16,526 nt of DNA from Lactobacillus helveticus DSM 20075 = CGMCC 1.1877. GTDB taxonomy: Bacteria; Bacillota; Bacilli; Lactobacillales; Lactobacillaceae. The notes under the pieces are model-generated. The model had not been told where the DNA came from, did no database searches, and saw only the letters and a program-made list of their open reading frames with translations. This document shows, in pieces, positions 1 to 7,379 of this stretch. The DNA lies in NCBI RefSeq assembly GCF_000160855.1, contig NZ_GG700753.1:145827-162352 (forward strand), written 5' to 3'. The position numbers and the translations under genes were made by a program. Each line of letters starts with the position of its first letter. Position 1 is the stretch's first letter.

Positions 1-1420
1 ATTCTTTTTGTTTAACAGTATATTTGACTTCTTTAATAAAGTCCTTAATCGAAGTCTGATTCATTTGTGTTCGCAAATCAAACTCTAATTGCTTTCTTAT
101 TTTTTTAGGCAAATAAATCTGATTCATTTGCTTTAATGCGTAATGAACCATTGCCTTACGTACACGATTTACTTCTTTTCTTTGATCTAAATCAGGTTTA
201 TCTTTTTCTAAAATAAATCTAAATGCAATAGTAGGAACTATCAAACTGAGCAAAATTAATACAATTTCACTAACCAAGATCAAATGAAAATCAGCAATAT
301 TGATGCTCATTTCACTTAAAGTATAAGCCAAGGCAAAAGTTACCGCACCATGAATCCCGCCTAAACTGAAAATCAATGCACCTTTTGAACTGACTTTTCC
401 TTTAATCGATGGTGAAAAACGACAATAGAGAAGGCGCACTGCTAAATTTGCGACATATAAGATTATACCAATTAAAATCGCTTCAATCGTTTGTTGATTA
501 AAAACATCTTCTCGCATTGAACGAACAATAATAATCCCTAAAAGCAAAAAGACGACGCCATTTAAAATATCAATTATTAACTGCGAAAATTGATGACTGC
601 TATAAAAGATTGAAGCGTTAGTTAAGCGACTACGCTCTGATTCCACATTATGAAGCAACCCTGCAGCTACTACAGCTATTATTCCTGAAACATGAATTTC
701 TTCTGCTATAAAGTAAATGATAAAAGGCGTTAAAAAGAACAGCACTTCTATCGGCATTCTTAGATCAGATGCTAAATGATATTTTGATCTAAAACTCGCT
801 TGCCGCAAAAAGACTAAAATAGCAGCAATCAAAATGCCTAGCAAAATGCCTCCACCAGCAGAGTAAAGAAAATCGACGATTGCTTCAACAACATGAAGTT
901 GCTTATGAATATACCATTCTACTGCCATATTAAGCAATATAATGCCAGATGCATCATTAAATAAAGATTCATCTTTGAGATAAAAACTTATTTTTTTAGG
1001 TAATTTTAAACCATGGATAACAGACTCAGTTGCCGTAGCATCGGTTGGCGTAGAAACAGCTGCCAAAATAAAAGATAACGGCAATGATAGTCTAAAAGCA
1101 TGAACTCCTAATCCTGCTACAATTGTCGCTATTACGATCATTACTACCGTTAAGCCTACAATTGCACGCCAGCTACGTAAAATGCTATATAATCTGGTTC
1201 TTTGACCTTCAAAAAATAAGAGCGGTGCCACAATTAAGTCTAAAAAGACTTCTGAATTAAAATTTTCAATTAAAATATTTGTCTGCGGGACCAAGGCAAT
1301 CGCTATTCCAATCACCAGAGCTATATAATTAACTGATATTTTTTGTAAAAATCGTTGCTGGATTATCGTTGCCAAAGCAACGGCAAAAACGATAAGTCCA
1401 ATAAAAATCATTACCTTCAT
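1..1420 (-). CDS. CPA1-family Na+/H+ antiporter (3' end outside window)
   Basis: The frame is open from ATG at 1420 to the window edge, giving 473 residues with no stop; the C-terminus is missing. The protein is mostly hydrophobic to about residue 405 (roughly a dozen membrane segments), followed by a charged cytoplasmic tail. CPA1 hallmarks are visible: STPTDATATES at 123-133, DESLFNDASG at 150-159 (the ion-binding Asn-Asp, N155-D156) and GGIHGAVTFALA at 354-365. Members of this family exchange cytoplasmic Na+ (or K+) for external protons and serve pH and sodium homeostasis. In the last motif His357 stands where many family members have Arg. The Shine-Dalgarno is weak (GAGA). The gene starts about 18 bases below the yozE terminator, so it depends on readthrough or on a promoter inside yozE. 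The family is sure; the transported ion is not known. Confidence 0.9.
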   Translation of the reverse strand, partial: MKVMIFIGLIVFAVALATIIQQRFLQKISVNYIALVIGIAIALVPQTNILIENFNSEVFLDLIVAPLLFFEGQRTRLYSILRSWRAIVGLTVVMIVIATIVAGLGVHAFRLSLPLSFILAAVSTPTDATATESVIHGLKLPKKISFYLKDESLFNDASGIILLNMAVEWYIHKQLHVVEAIVDFLYSAGGGILLGILIAAILVFLRQASFRSKYHLASDLRMPIEVLFFLTPFIIYFIAEEIHVSGIIAVVAAGLLHNVESERSRLTNASIFYSSHQFSQLIIDILNGVVFLLLGIIIVRSMREDVFNQQTIEAILIGIILYVANLAVRLLYCRFSPSIKGKVSSKGALIFSLGGIHGAVTFALAYTLSEMSINIADFHLILVSEIVLILLSLIVPTIAFRFILEKDKPDLDQRKEVNRVRKAMVHYALKQMNQIYLPKKIRKQLEFDLRTQMNQTSIKDFIKEVKYTVKQKE

Positions 1421-1436
1421 TTTAATTTCTCATTTA

Positions 1437-1469
1437 ATAAAAAAGCCCAGGCAACAGGGGCTTGGGCTT
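1437..1469 (-). terminator. Rho-independent terminator after yozE
   Basis: A nine-base-pair stem, 1443-1451 with 1461-1469 (one G-T wobble), has a 9-base loop and is followed on the minus strand by six T then ATT. It includes the last bases of the yozE stop codon and ends just above the antiporter start. Confidence 0.8.
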
Positions 1470-1698
1470 AATACATCATTTTGTCTTCGTACATTCTATA
1501 AGCACGATCAAAAATATACATACTTGGTAAATAACTAGCATTTAATTCTAAATAATCTGACAATTTTTCATAATCTTGTTCTTGTTTAGGAAAAGTCAGA
1601 TCATGCTGTGCGTTATTCGCAAATTGTGCTATTTCATCTGAAGAATCTGCATCACGCTGCGTCATCAAATAACGATAAAAACTTTCTCGATAAGCCAT
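1468..1698 (-). CDS. yozE: YozE family small protein (UPF0346)
   Basis: This 76-residue acidic protein starts [16 protein letters not shown] and ends in a Tyr/Met-rich tail. The pattern of an FYxYLMTxRD start, a central FPK element and [16 protein letters not shown] matches the YozE/UPF0346 family, a small all-helical fold found across Firmicutes. Its function is unknown. It starts two bases after the degV stop, with a CGGAG Shine-Dalgarno inside the end of degV, so the two are co-transcribed and probably translationally coupled. Length is normal for the family. A terminator follows at once. Confidence 0.88.
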   Translation of the reverse strand: MAYRESFYRYLMTQRDADSSDEIAQFANNAQHDLTFPKQEQDYEKLSDYLELNASYLPSMYIFDRAYRMYEDKMMY

Positions 1699-1700
1699 TT

Positions 1701-2543
1701 TTACTCCGTATAAAACATAACTGCGTAGGCACCGTGACCTGCATGAGTAATAATAATTGGACTAGTTTTTCGAATCAAAATATCTACATTAGGATTTACT
1801 TCTTTAAAACGAGCAGCTAATTTTTCCATGTCATCCAGCGTATCAACATATGAAATACCTACTTGCTTGACTTGATCGCCTAATTCTTTCAATTGTTCAA
1901 CCAACATATCATTGAACTTTTCGGTGAATTTTTTGCCGCGACCTTTTTTAGGTACTAAAACTTTGCCGTTCTTCATCTGCAAGGAAATTCTAATATTTAA
2001 CATGCTGACTACGCGACTAGCCAATTTTCCAAGTCGACCGCCCTTTACAATATTGGTTAAATCAGGGATCATCATTTCCAAATACATATTGTCTTCCATT
2101 TTCTTCAAATGATCCAAAATTTCATCAATAGATTTTCCTGCTTGAGCATCTTGAGCTGCAGCAATTACTTCATAGCCTTCGCTTCGATCCGTATAGCCTG
2201 AATCATGACATACCACCTTGGCGTCAGGAACCATCTGTGCTGCTTGTTTAGCGGCATCAATTGTTCCACTAAGTGATTTAGCCAAAAAGATGCCCAATAC
2301 TTCACTACCATCAGCAGTCAACTTTTTAATTGTTTCTACAAAGCGACCAATTGGAGGTTGACTGGTTTTAGGCACATCACTGTCTTCATCCATTCTTTCA
2401 ATAAAGTCGCGTCTAGTAATATCTACACCGTCAACATATGTCTTACCATCAATAGTTACTGACAAAGGTACAACAGTAATATCATATTTTTTAATTTCTT
2501 CTTCAGTCAATTGAACTGAAGAATCTGTCATAATTTTTAACAA
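1701..2543 (-). CDS. degV: DegV family fatty-acid-binding protein (FakB-like)
   Basis: About 280 residues forming a complete DegV protein. Family members bind a fatty acid and, as FakB, present it to the FakA kinase for phospholipid synthesis. Visible signatures are [12 protein letters not shown] at the N-terminus, the TSQPPIGRF segment with its lipid-contacting Thr-Ser, SGTIDAA, and a C-terminal [15 protein letters not shown], where GHG replaces the more usual GPG. Start choice: there is no well-placed ATG. A GGGG Shine-Dalgarno (2553-2556) abuts a TTG at 2552 and lies 9 bases above a second TTG at 2543. The second has proper spacing and gives the usual short N-terminus (MLKIMTDSS), so I prefer it. 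The alternative at 2552 adds three residues, and ATG 2531 is too far from the ribosome site. Operon with yozE. Confidence 0.92.
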   Translation of the reverse strand: MLKIMTDSSVQLTEEEIKKYDITVVPLSVTIDGKTYVDGVDITRRDFIERMDEDSDVPKTSQPPIGRFVETIKKLTADGSEVLGIFLAKSLSGTIDAAKQAAQMVPDAKVVCHDSGYTDRSEGYEVIAAAQDAQAGKSIDEILDHLKKMEDNMYLEMMIPDLTNIVKGGRLGKLASRVVSMLNIRISLQMKNGKVLVPKKGRGKKFTEKFNDMLVEQLKELGDQVKQVGISYVDTLDDMEKLAARFKEVNPNVDILIRKTSPIIITHAGHGAYAVMFYTE

Positions 2544-2605
2544 TGTATTCAACCCCTATTCTAAGATGCTCACTTTAATTTTTATGATAAAATATGAGCA
2601 AGTAA

Positions 2606-2634
2606 CGTATAGTTAGTATATCAAAAATTTTCAA
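2606..2634 (-). promoter_or_regulatory. Probable degV-yozE promoter
   Basis: On the minus strand, TTGAAA (2634-2629) is followed after exactly 17 bases by TATACG (2611-2606), a good sigma-A type match. The start of transcription would be near 2600, leaving a leader of about 55 bases. It lies in the divergent gap shared with the hemolysin-III-like gene. Confidence 0.5.
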
Positions 2635-2647
2635 GAAGAAAAAAGGA

Positions 2648-3340
2648 ATGATTGGATTGTTAGATTGGTGCATTACAAAAATTAAAAAACTTTGGCAAGA
2701 ACCAAGTGTAAGATCAGAAAGATACTATTTACTTGATAATATCTTTAGCGCGATTACACACGGAATTGGCTTTGGCTTAGAAGTTGCAGGATTAGTAGTT
2801 TTAATTGTTAGAGCTGCTCATACAGGCAGTCCCATGCGCATAGTAACTTTTACTATTTATGGTTCATGCCTTGTCCTGTTATATTTGTTTTCTACTTTAT
2901 ATCATAGTTTAGTTTTTACTCGTGCTAAAAAAGTTTTCCAGATCTTTGACCATTCCTCAATTTTTCTGCTGATTGCAGGTTCGTATACGCCATATTCATT
3001 AGTCGCAATTGGCGGCGCATGGGGCTGGACATTGTTTGGATTGATCTGGGGCTTAACGATTTTCGGAATTATTTACTATATTTTCAATCGCGGAAAACAT
3101 GTAATTCTTGACACCGTACTTTATGTAGCAATGGGCTGGCTGGTAATTCTATCCGGATCATATTTATATGTTCGCTTGAGTCCAACTGGTTTTTGGCTTT
3201 TAGTCAGCGGAGGCATTGCTTACACGGTTGGAGCAATTTTGTTTAGCATGCGTAATGTGCCATTTATTCACACAGTATGGCATTTATTCGTTATGCTAGG
3301 CTCAATTTTAATGTATTTCTCCGTTTTGCTTTATGTTTAA
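2648..3340 (+). CDS. Hemolysin III / PAQR-like membrane protein
   Basis: 230 residues with about seven membrane helices. It belongs to the HlyIII (YqfA/PAQR) superfamily of integral membrane hydrolase-like proteins with a buried zinc site. Expected ligands and acids are present: ITHGIG with H38, STLYH with H86, IFDH with D101-H102, and HTVWH with H208 and H212. Its role in bacteria is poorly defined; the name hemolysin III rests on old heterologous work and is not evidence of a toxin. The ATG at 2648 directly abuts AAAAAGGA with no spacer. The TTG at 2657 has a better 9-base spacing and would give MLDWCITKIKK, so the true start may be three codons later. It is monocistronic, divergent from degV and convergent with cca. 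Confidence 0.88.
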   Translation: MIGLLDWCITKIKKLWQEPSVRSERYYLLDNIFSAITHGIGFGLEVAGLVVLIVRAAHTGSPMRIVTFTIYGSCLVLLYLFSTLYHSLVFTRAKKVFQIFDHSSIFLLIAGSYTPYSLVAIGGAWGWTLFGLIWGLTIFGIIYYIFNRGKHVILDTVLYVAMGWLVILSGSYLYVRLSPTGFWLLVSGGIAYTVGAILFSMRNVPFIHTVWHLFVMLGSILMYFSVLLYV

Positions 3341-3375
3341 AAAAAGGATGTATCGATTTTTGATACATCCTTTTT
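3341..3375. terminator. Bidirectional terminator between hlyIII-like gene and cca
   Basis: A perfect 14-base-pair stem (3341-3354 with 3362-3375) has a 7-base loop and A/T tracts on both sides. It can end transcription from the plus-strand gene and from minus-strand cca. Confidence 0.92.
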
Positions 3376-3377
3376 TA

Positions 3378-4577
3378 TTAATCTAAGTCTTCTAAATACT
3401 TTTCAATTGCATCTGGACTATTTTCTAATCTGCTTGAAACTACTAACTCTCTAATTTTATTAAGGGTATGACCCAATTCAGCACCTGGACGCATCCCGTG
3501 CTTAATCAAAAAGCGTCCATCTATTGCCAATTCAGCTGGCTTTTTAATTGGTAAAGCTAGATAACGATCAACTAGGGCTTCTGAAGCCACTGGTTGGCCC
3601 AAAATGTGTGCCACATCTATGGTATTAATTATTGTTCTTTCACCTGCTTGGAATAATTCGTAATCATTTGGAGTATGATCAGAAATCAAGTCGAAGAACT
3701 TAATAATCCGTTCTACTTGTTCAGTCATGGCATTGGAATTTTTCCAATCACGCATAAATTTGCTGATATCTTCATCTGGAAGCTTTAACAAAATAATAAT
3801 TAATGACCACAAGCTAGTTTCAAGGGTTGGACTAAATTGCAATTGTGGATAAATCTGCAACAATTCCTTTTTTCCCGCAAAATCAGGAACGTCTTCACTT
3901 AATTGCGTATCAAGGAAAATTTGAAACGCTTGTCTTGAATGAGGCCCAATCCCCATCTTAACAAACTCCTCACGAATACGTTCTACTGAAATCTTCTTCA
4001 AAAGTTCATGATTATCCTTAATCGCTTGTTCTGTTTTTTCTTCTAAATTGAATTTTAATTGACTAGTAAAACGAACAGCTCGCATCATTCTTAAGGCATC
4101 TTCATGAAATCTTTTTTCAGGATCGCCCACGGCACGAATAATATGGTTCTTTAAATCTTCTACTCCATTAAATAAATCAACAATTTGACCATAAAGATCC
4201 ATTGCCAAAGCATTGATTGTGAAGTCTCTGCGTTTTAAATCTTCATCAAGATTCTGCACGAAAGTAACGTGATCTGGCCTTCTATAATCTTGATAACCAG
4301 ACTCTGTTCTAAAAGTGGTGATTTCATAACTTTCGCCACCATATAGTACAGTTACCGTCCCGTGTCTAATTCCAGTATCAATCGACTTTGCAAAAAGCTC
4401 CTTAACCTCTTCAGGATAAGCACTAGTAGTGATATCAACATCATGTACGTGTCTATCTAATAAAAGATCTCTTACAGAACCACCGACAAAATATGCTTCA
4501 AAGCCAGCATCTTCTAAAGTTTGCAAGACTGGCATTGCTTTAATAAATACATCTGGTAATTTATCTACTTTGATCAT
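3378..4577 (-). CDS. cca: CCA tRNA nucleotidyltransferase
   Basis: 399 residues. This enzyme adds or repairs the 3' CCA end of tRNAs using CTP and ATP without a nucleic-acid template. It is a class II nucleotidyltransferase: [12 protein letters not shown] at 31-42, the catalytic aspartates of HDVDIT (D46, D48), [12 protein letters not shown] (116-127), which sets nucleotide choice, then [15 protein letters not shown] and an all-helical body and tail. Length is as expected for the Firmicute form, which lacks an HD domain. The start at 4577 fits the family N-terminus; the Shine-Dalgarno (TTGAGA, 8-9 bases upstream) is modest. It is alone between a divergent YitT-type gene and a convergent neighbour and ends in a shared terminator. 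Confidence 0.97.
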   Translation of the reverse strand: MIKVDKLPDVFIKAMPVLQTLEDAGFEAYFVGGSVRDLLLDRHVHDVDITTSAYPEEVKELFAKSIDTGIRHGTVTVLYGGESYEITTFRTESGYQDYRRPDHVTFVQNLDEDLKRRDFTINALAMDLYGQIVDLFNGVEDLKNHIIRAVGDPEKRFHEDALRMMRAVRFTSQLKFNLEEKTEQAIKDNHELLKKISVERIREEFVKMGIGPHSRQAFQIFLDTQLSEDVPDFAGKKELLQIYPQLQFSPTLETSLWSLIIILLKLPDEDISKFMRDWKNSNAMTEQVERIIKFFDLISDHTPNDYELFQAGERTIINTIDVAHILGQPVASEALVDRYLALPIKKPAELAIDGRFLIKHGMRPGAELGHTLNKIRELVVSSRLENSPDAIEKYLEDLD

Positions 4578-4630
4578 TGGTAAAATCTCAACTCTTAATT
4601 TCTTTATTTATACCTTTTTTACTTTTAGTT

Positions 4631-4661
4631 TGTTAGAATGAAGGAAAAGACATAAAGGAGG
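4631..4661 (+). promoter_or_regulatory. Extended -10 promoter and strong RBS of yitT-like gene
   Basis: TGTTAGAAT at 4631-4639 is an extended -10 box (TGn plus TAGAAT) with no convincing -35. AAAGGAGG at 4654-4661 is a near-perfect Shine-Dalgarno 8 bases before the ATG at 4670, fixing that start. The implied leader is only about 25 bases. Confidence 0.55.
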
Positions 4662-4669
4662 CAATCATC

Positions 4670-5557
4670 ATGCTTAAACTCAACAAATCTACTGTTATCG
4701 ATATCTTTATGATTGCATTGGGATGTGCCATCTACGGTTTAAGTTTGGAAATCATTTCAGTTCCAAATAAATTAGCCGATGGCGGAATAAGCGGTATTTC
4801 ACTTATCTTGCGCCATTTTTGGAATATTAACATGGGTCTTTCTACCCTAGTACTTAATATACCATTAATTATATTAGGTTATCGTTTTATGGGCAAACGC
4901 TTATTAACCTATACAATCTGGGGAACTCTCTGCCTTTCCTTCTTTCTTTGGTTTTGGCGTTCAATACCTATTATAAAACAATTAGATTTAGAACACGACC
5001 TCTTCCTTTCCGCAATTTCGGCAGGGGTCCTCTCAGGTATAGGATTAGGACTAGTTTTTAGATATAACGGCACTTCAGGCGGAACAGATATTATTGCCAG
5101 AATATGTCAGATCAAGTTTGGAATTTCATCTGGTAAAATGCTGCTATTCTGTGACGCCGTGGTTTTATTTGCATCCCTATCTTACCTAGATCTTAAACAC
5201 ATGATGTACACTTTACTTGCTTCTTTTGTCTTGTCGCGTGTCATGGATACGATTCAACAAGGTGCATATAGTGCACGTGGGTTACTAATTATCTCTGATA
5301 AGTATGAACAAATTGGTAAAATGATTGATCTAAAACTTGATCGCGGTTTTACCCACTTTAAAGCATTAGGTGGCTACAAGCAAGATAACAAGCGCGTAAT
5401 CTACGTAGTAGTCTCTCCTAGAGAAATAGCCGCAATTAAGCAATTAATTAGACAAGAAGATCCTAATGCTTTTGTATCAATTATTGAAGTTCACGAAGCA
5501 TTAGGTGAAGGATTTACGTATAAGCAAAAGCGGCACCATTTATTAATTCGTAAATGA
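4670..5557 (+). CDS. YitT family membrane protein with DUF2179 domain
   Basis: 295 residues. The first roughly 200 form about five to six hydrophobic segments typical of the YitT_membrane family, including the conserved early LADGGISGISL and the GTSGGTDIIARI element near residues 136-147. A soluble C-terminal part of about 85 residues (RGLLIISDKY... to AFVSIIEVHEALGEGF) is a DUF2179 domain of ferredoxin-like fold. The function of the family is not established; a transport role is often suggested. It has its own promoter and strong ribosome site, diverges from cca and meets the TPR gene at a shared terminator. Length is normal and nothing looks broken. Confidence 0.93.
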   Translation: MLKLNKSTVIDIFMIALGCAIYGLSLEIISVPNKLADGGISGISLILRHFWNINMGLSTLVLNIPLIILGYRFMGKRLLTYTIWGTLCLSFFLWFWRSIPIIKQLDLEHDLFLSAISAGVLSGIGLGLVFRYNGTSGGTDIIARICQIKFGISSGKMLLFCDAVVLFASLSYLDLKHMMYTLLASFVLSRVMDTIQQGAYSARGLLIISDKYEQIGKMIDLKLDRGFTHFKALGGYKQDNKRVIYVVVSPREIAAIKQLIRQEDPNAFVSIIEVHEALGEGFTYKQKRHHLLIRK

Positions 5558-5597
5558 AAAAACGTCTGAGAAGAATAATTTCTCAGACGTTTATTTT
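5558..5597. terminator. Bidirectional terminator between yitT-like and TPR genes
   Basis: A perfect 13-base-pair stem (5560-5572 with 5580-5592) with a 7-base loop is flanked by A-rich and T-rich tracts. It serves both convergent genes; each stop codon lies within six bases of the stem or its T-tract. Confidence 0.92.
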
Positions 5598-6845
5598 TTA
5601 CAAATTATTATATAAGTCTTGCATTTCCATATCTTCTGGTACTAATTCAAGATATTTCTGCAATAACTGCTTAGTAATATCAGGATTGTTTTGGACGCTA
5701 AAGAACATAATCATTTGATGCAGAAAATCGGGATTTTCTTTAAAATCGGGATAAGCTAACAAAAATTCGCTCTGTGCTTTTTCTGTGTCATCAAGTCTTT
5801 CATACGATAAGGCCATGTTCCAGTGAGCCTGTGCATCAATGTTCTCATTATCAAAGTCCTTAAATAAGACAATATTTTGCTTATCCTGATGACGATGCAG
5901 ATATAGGTTAGATAGTTGCATTCGTAATTCACTATTGTCAGGAGCCTTTTTAAGGCCCTTCTCGAGCAAATCTGCAGCGGTATCCAATTGATTTAAATTA
6001 GCAGCGGCACGTGCCCCCATTGAATAAAGAGTTTCATCTAATTCGTTATATGCTAAACCTGCCTGCACAGTCCGCAATACTTGCTCATTATCATGCTTAT
6101 GCTCATAAGCTTGAGCTAGCAAAGGATAGGCATTAACATAATCAGGACTTTGATCAATCACTTCGTCTAATAGCTTGATAGCTTGATCATCATTTCCAAC
6201 AGCAAGCATTACTAACCCAGCCTCATATTTACTGTCAATATCCAACAGACTACTGCTATGCTCTCTAATAATTTTAGCAGCTGCTTCGTAGTTACCTAAT
6301 TTTGCATTAGTTGCAATCAATCTTTGATTTAAATTAACTTCGCCAAAAGTCTTTTGGCGTTGAATCAAATCTTCATATAAGGCCAGCGCTTGTTCATAAT
6401 TTCCGCTTAAATAGTCAAGCTCGGCTAAGCCAAATTTAATTGCATCTTCTTTCGGGGCAAGTTTAAGAGCTTGCAATAATTTATCCTTAGCTGTCTCAAT
6501 TAGGCCGTTAGTTTGATAGTAATCTGCTTGTACAAGCAAACCATCTAGATAGGCTGAAGACTCCTTAGAGACGCCGTAAAGAAGCGATAAGCCATCATCT
6601 TCATCTCCATCATTGAGCATAATTTCTGCCAAATATACTTTAAATAAGTCTTCTTGGGGGAATTTAGCAATTAAAGCGCGATAAACTTCTTTAGCTAAAT
6701 TAGTAAACCCTAAATCGGTCAGATTTTCCGCTAAAGAAGATAAAATTTCAGGGTCATCTTTATCTAAAGCTTCTTTTAAAAGATGTTTGCTTTGTGAAAA
6801 ATCATGGTTTTGAATTGAATCAAGTAATTGTTCTGAATAACTCAT
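5598..6845 (-). CDS. Tetratricopeptide repeat protein (YpiA-like)
   Basis: 415 residues made almost entirely of TPR-type helical pairs. Repeats are visible as A-L-E-L-A-Y patterns, for example IKFGLAELDYLSGNYEQALA (about 135-155), the DDQAIKLLDEVIDQSPDYVNAYPLLAQAY stretch (about 218-246) and LLEKGLKKAPDNSELRMQLSNLYL (about 293-316). There is no signal peptide or membrane segment, so it is cytosolic and most likely a protein-protein scaffold. Length and position beside hup resemble YpiA of Bacillus, whose function is unknown. A GGAGG site 8 bases upstream supports ATG 6845. It has a probable promoter of its own overlapping the hup terminator. The TPR fold is certain; the partner is unknown. 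Confidence 0.92.
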   Translation of the reverse strand: MSYSEQLLDSIQNHDFSQSKHLLKEALDKDDPEILSSLAENLTDLGFTNLAKEVYRALIAKFPQEDLFKVYLAEIMLNDGDEDDGLSLLYGVSKESSAYLDGLLVQADYYQTNGLIETAKDKLLQALKLAPKEDAIKFGLAELDYLSGNYEQALALYEDLIQRQKTFGEVNLNQRLIATNAKLGNYEAAAKIIREHSSSLLDIDSKYEAGLVMLAVGNDDQAIKLLDEVIDQSPDYVNAYPLLAQAYEHKHDNEQVLRTVQAGLAYNELDETLYSMGARAAANLNQLDTAADLLEKGLKKAPDNSELRMQLSNLYLHRHQDKQNIVLFKDFDNENIDAQAHWNMALSYERLDDTEKAQSEFLLAYPDFKENPDFLHQMIMFFSVQNNPDITKQLLQKYLELVPEDMEMQDLYNNL

Positions 6846-6869
6846 TATTTTGCCTCCAGTCAGACTTTA

Positions 6870-6897
6870 ATTGTACTAAAAAAAGACGCTGGAACAA
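6870..6897 (-). promoter_or_regulatory. Possible promoter of the TPR gene
   Basis: Minus-strand TTGTTC (6897-6892) and TACAAT (6875-6870) are separated by 16 bases. The -35 box falls in the loop of the hup terminator, so promoter and terminator are overlaid. Transcription would start about 20 bases above the start codon. Confidence 0.4.
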
Positions 6898-6912
6898 AGT
6901 CCAACGTCTTTT
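6877..6912 (-). terminator. Rho-independent terminator after hup
   Basis: The stem 6881-6893 with 6900-6912 has a single C-A mismatch and a 6-base loop, and is followed on the minus strand by a T-tract. It lies 17 bases after the hup stop codon. Confidence 0.88.
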
Positions 6913-6928
6913 AATAGCGTTAAGCATC

Positions 6929-7204
6929 TTACCTAACAGCTTCTTTAAGAGCCTTACCTGGCTTAAATGCAGGTACTTCACTAGCTGGGATTTCGATTTC
7001 ATCACCAGTTTGTGGGTTACGACCCTTACGCGCTGCACGGTGACGTACTTCAAAAGTACCAAAACCGATTAATTGTACCTTTTCACCCTTAGCAAGGTTG
7101 TCTTGAATTGAGCCAAAGATAGCATCAACAGCAGCAGCAACTTCCTTCTTGGTCAACTTAGTCTTTGAAGCAACTTCAGAAACTAATTCAGCTTTATTTG
7201 CCAT
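6929..7204 (-). CDS. hup: DNA-binding protein HU
   Basis: 91 residues, the standard length for HU, the small homodimeric nucleoid protein that bends and compacts DNA. The N-terminal helices ([18 protein letters not shown]), the HU signature [20 protein letters not shown] (47-66) and the intercalating proline P64 are all present, followed by the [22 protein letters not shown] tail. A perfect AGGAGGTGA Shine-Dalgarno (about 7212-7220) 7 bases before the ATG predicts very high expression. It is monocistronic, with a long structured leader above and a terminator below. Nothing is unusual in the protein itself. Confidence 0.98.
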   Translation of the reverse strand: MANKAELVSEVASKTKLTKKEVAAAVDAIFGSIQDNLAKGEKVQLIGFGTFEVRHRAARKGRNPQTGDEIEIPASEVPAFKPGKALKEAVR

Positions 7205-7223
7205 AAATAATTCACCTCCTGAA

Positions 7224-7320
7224 TTTGAACCCGAAGTTCAAAGTTTTTTCTTTGTTTTGAAAAACAAGGAATAATGATCTAGGATCTAGATCTAGACTAA
7301 TCATTGTTTCCTAGAAACCA
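7224..7320 (-). promoter_or_regulatory. Structured leader or promoter region of hup
   Basis: Two inverted repeats lie between hup and the end of der. The proximal one is a perfect 7-base-pair stem (7224-7230 with 7236-7242; loop TTCGG on the minus strand) ending 3-4 bases above the Shine-Dalgarno. The distal one is a long imperfect dyad (7268-7282 with 7292-7311) around a 12-base palindrome, TCTAGATCTAGA at 7285-7296. I could not place a promoter firmly: TTGTTG-17-TATTTT and TTGTGA-17-AACAAT are both possible. Function is inferred only from position. Confidence 0.45.
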
Positions 7321-7329
7321 AAATATCAC

Positions 7330-7355
7330 AAAACCCTTATTACAACAAGGATTTT
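7330..7355 (-). terminator. Probable terminator after der
   Basis: On the minus strand, AAAATCCTT pairs with AAGGGTTTT (one T-G wobble), plus a few inner pairs. The U-run after it is interrupted (GTGATATTTT), so the terminator may be leaky and hup could also receive readthrough from der. Confidence 0.55.
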
Positions 7356-7379
7356 TGCAAAATATTGGTGTTTTTTTAA

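Noticed and set aside
2648..3340. Hemolysin III as a virulence toxin
   Set aside because: The protein is a PAQR/HlyIII-type integral membrane protein, widespread in harmless bacteria; the name alone does not support toxin activity.
6820..7062. 80-codon minus-strand frame overlapping hup and the hup terminator
   Set aside because: It is a shifted-frame shadow of hup; its sequence is Lys/Leu-rich without family features, and it runs through a terminator.
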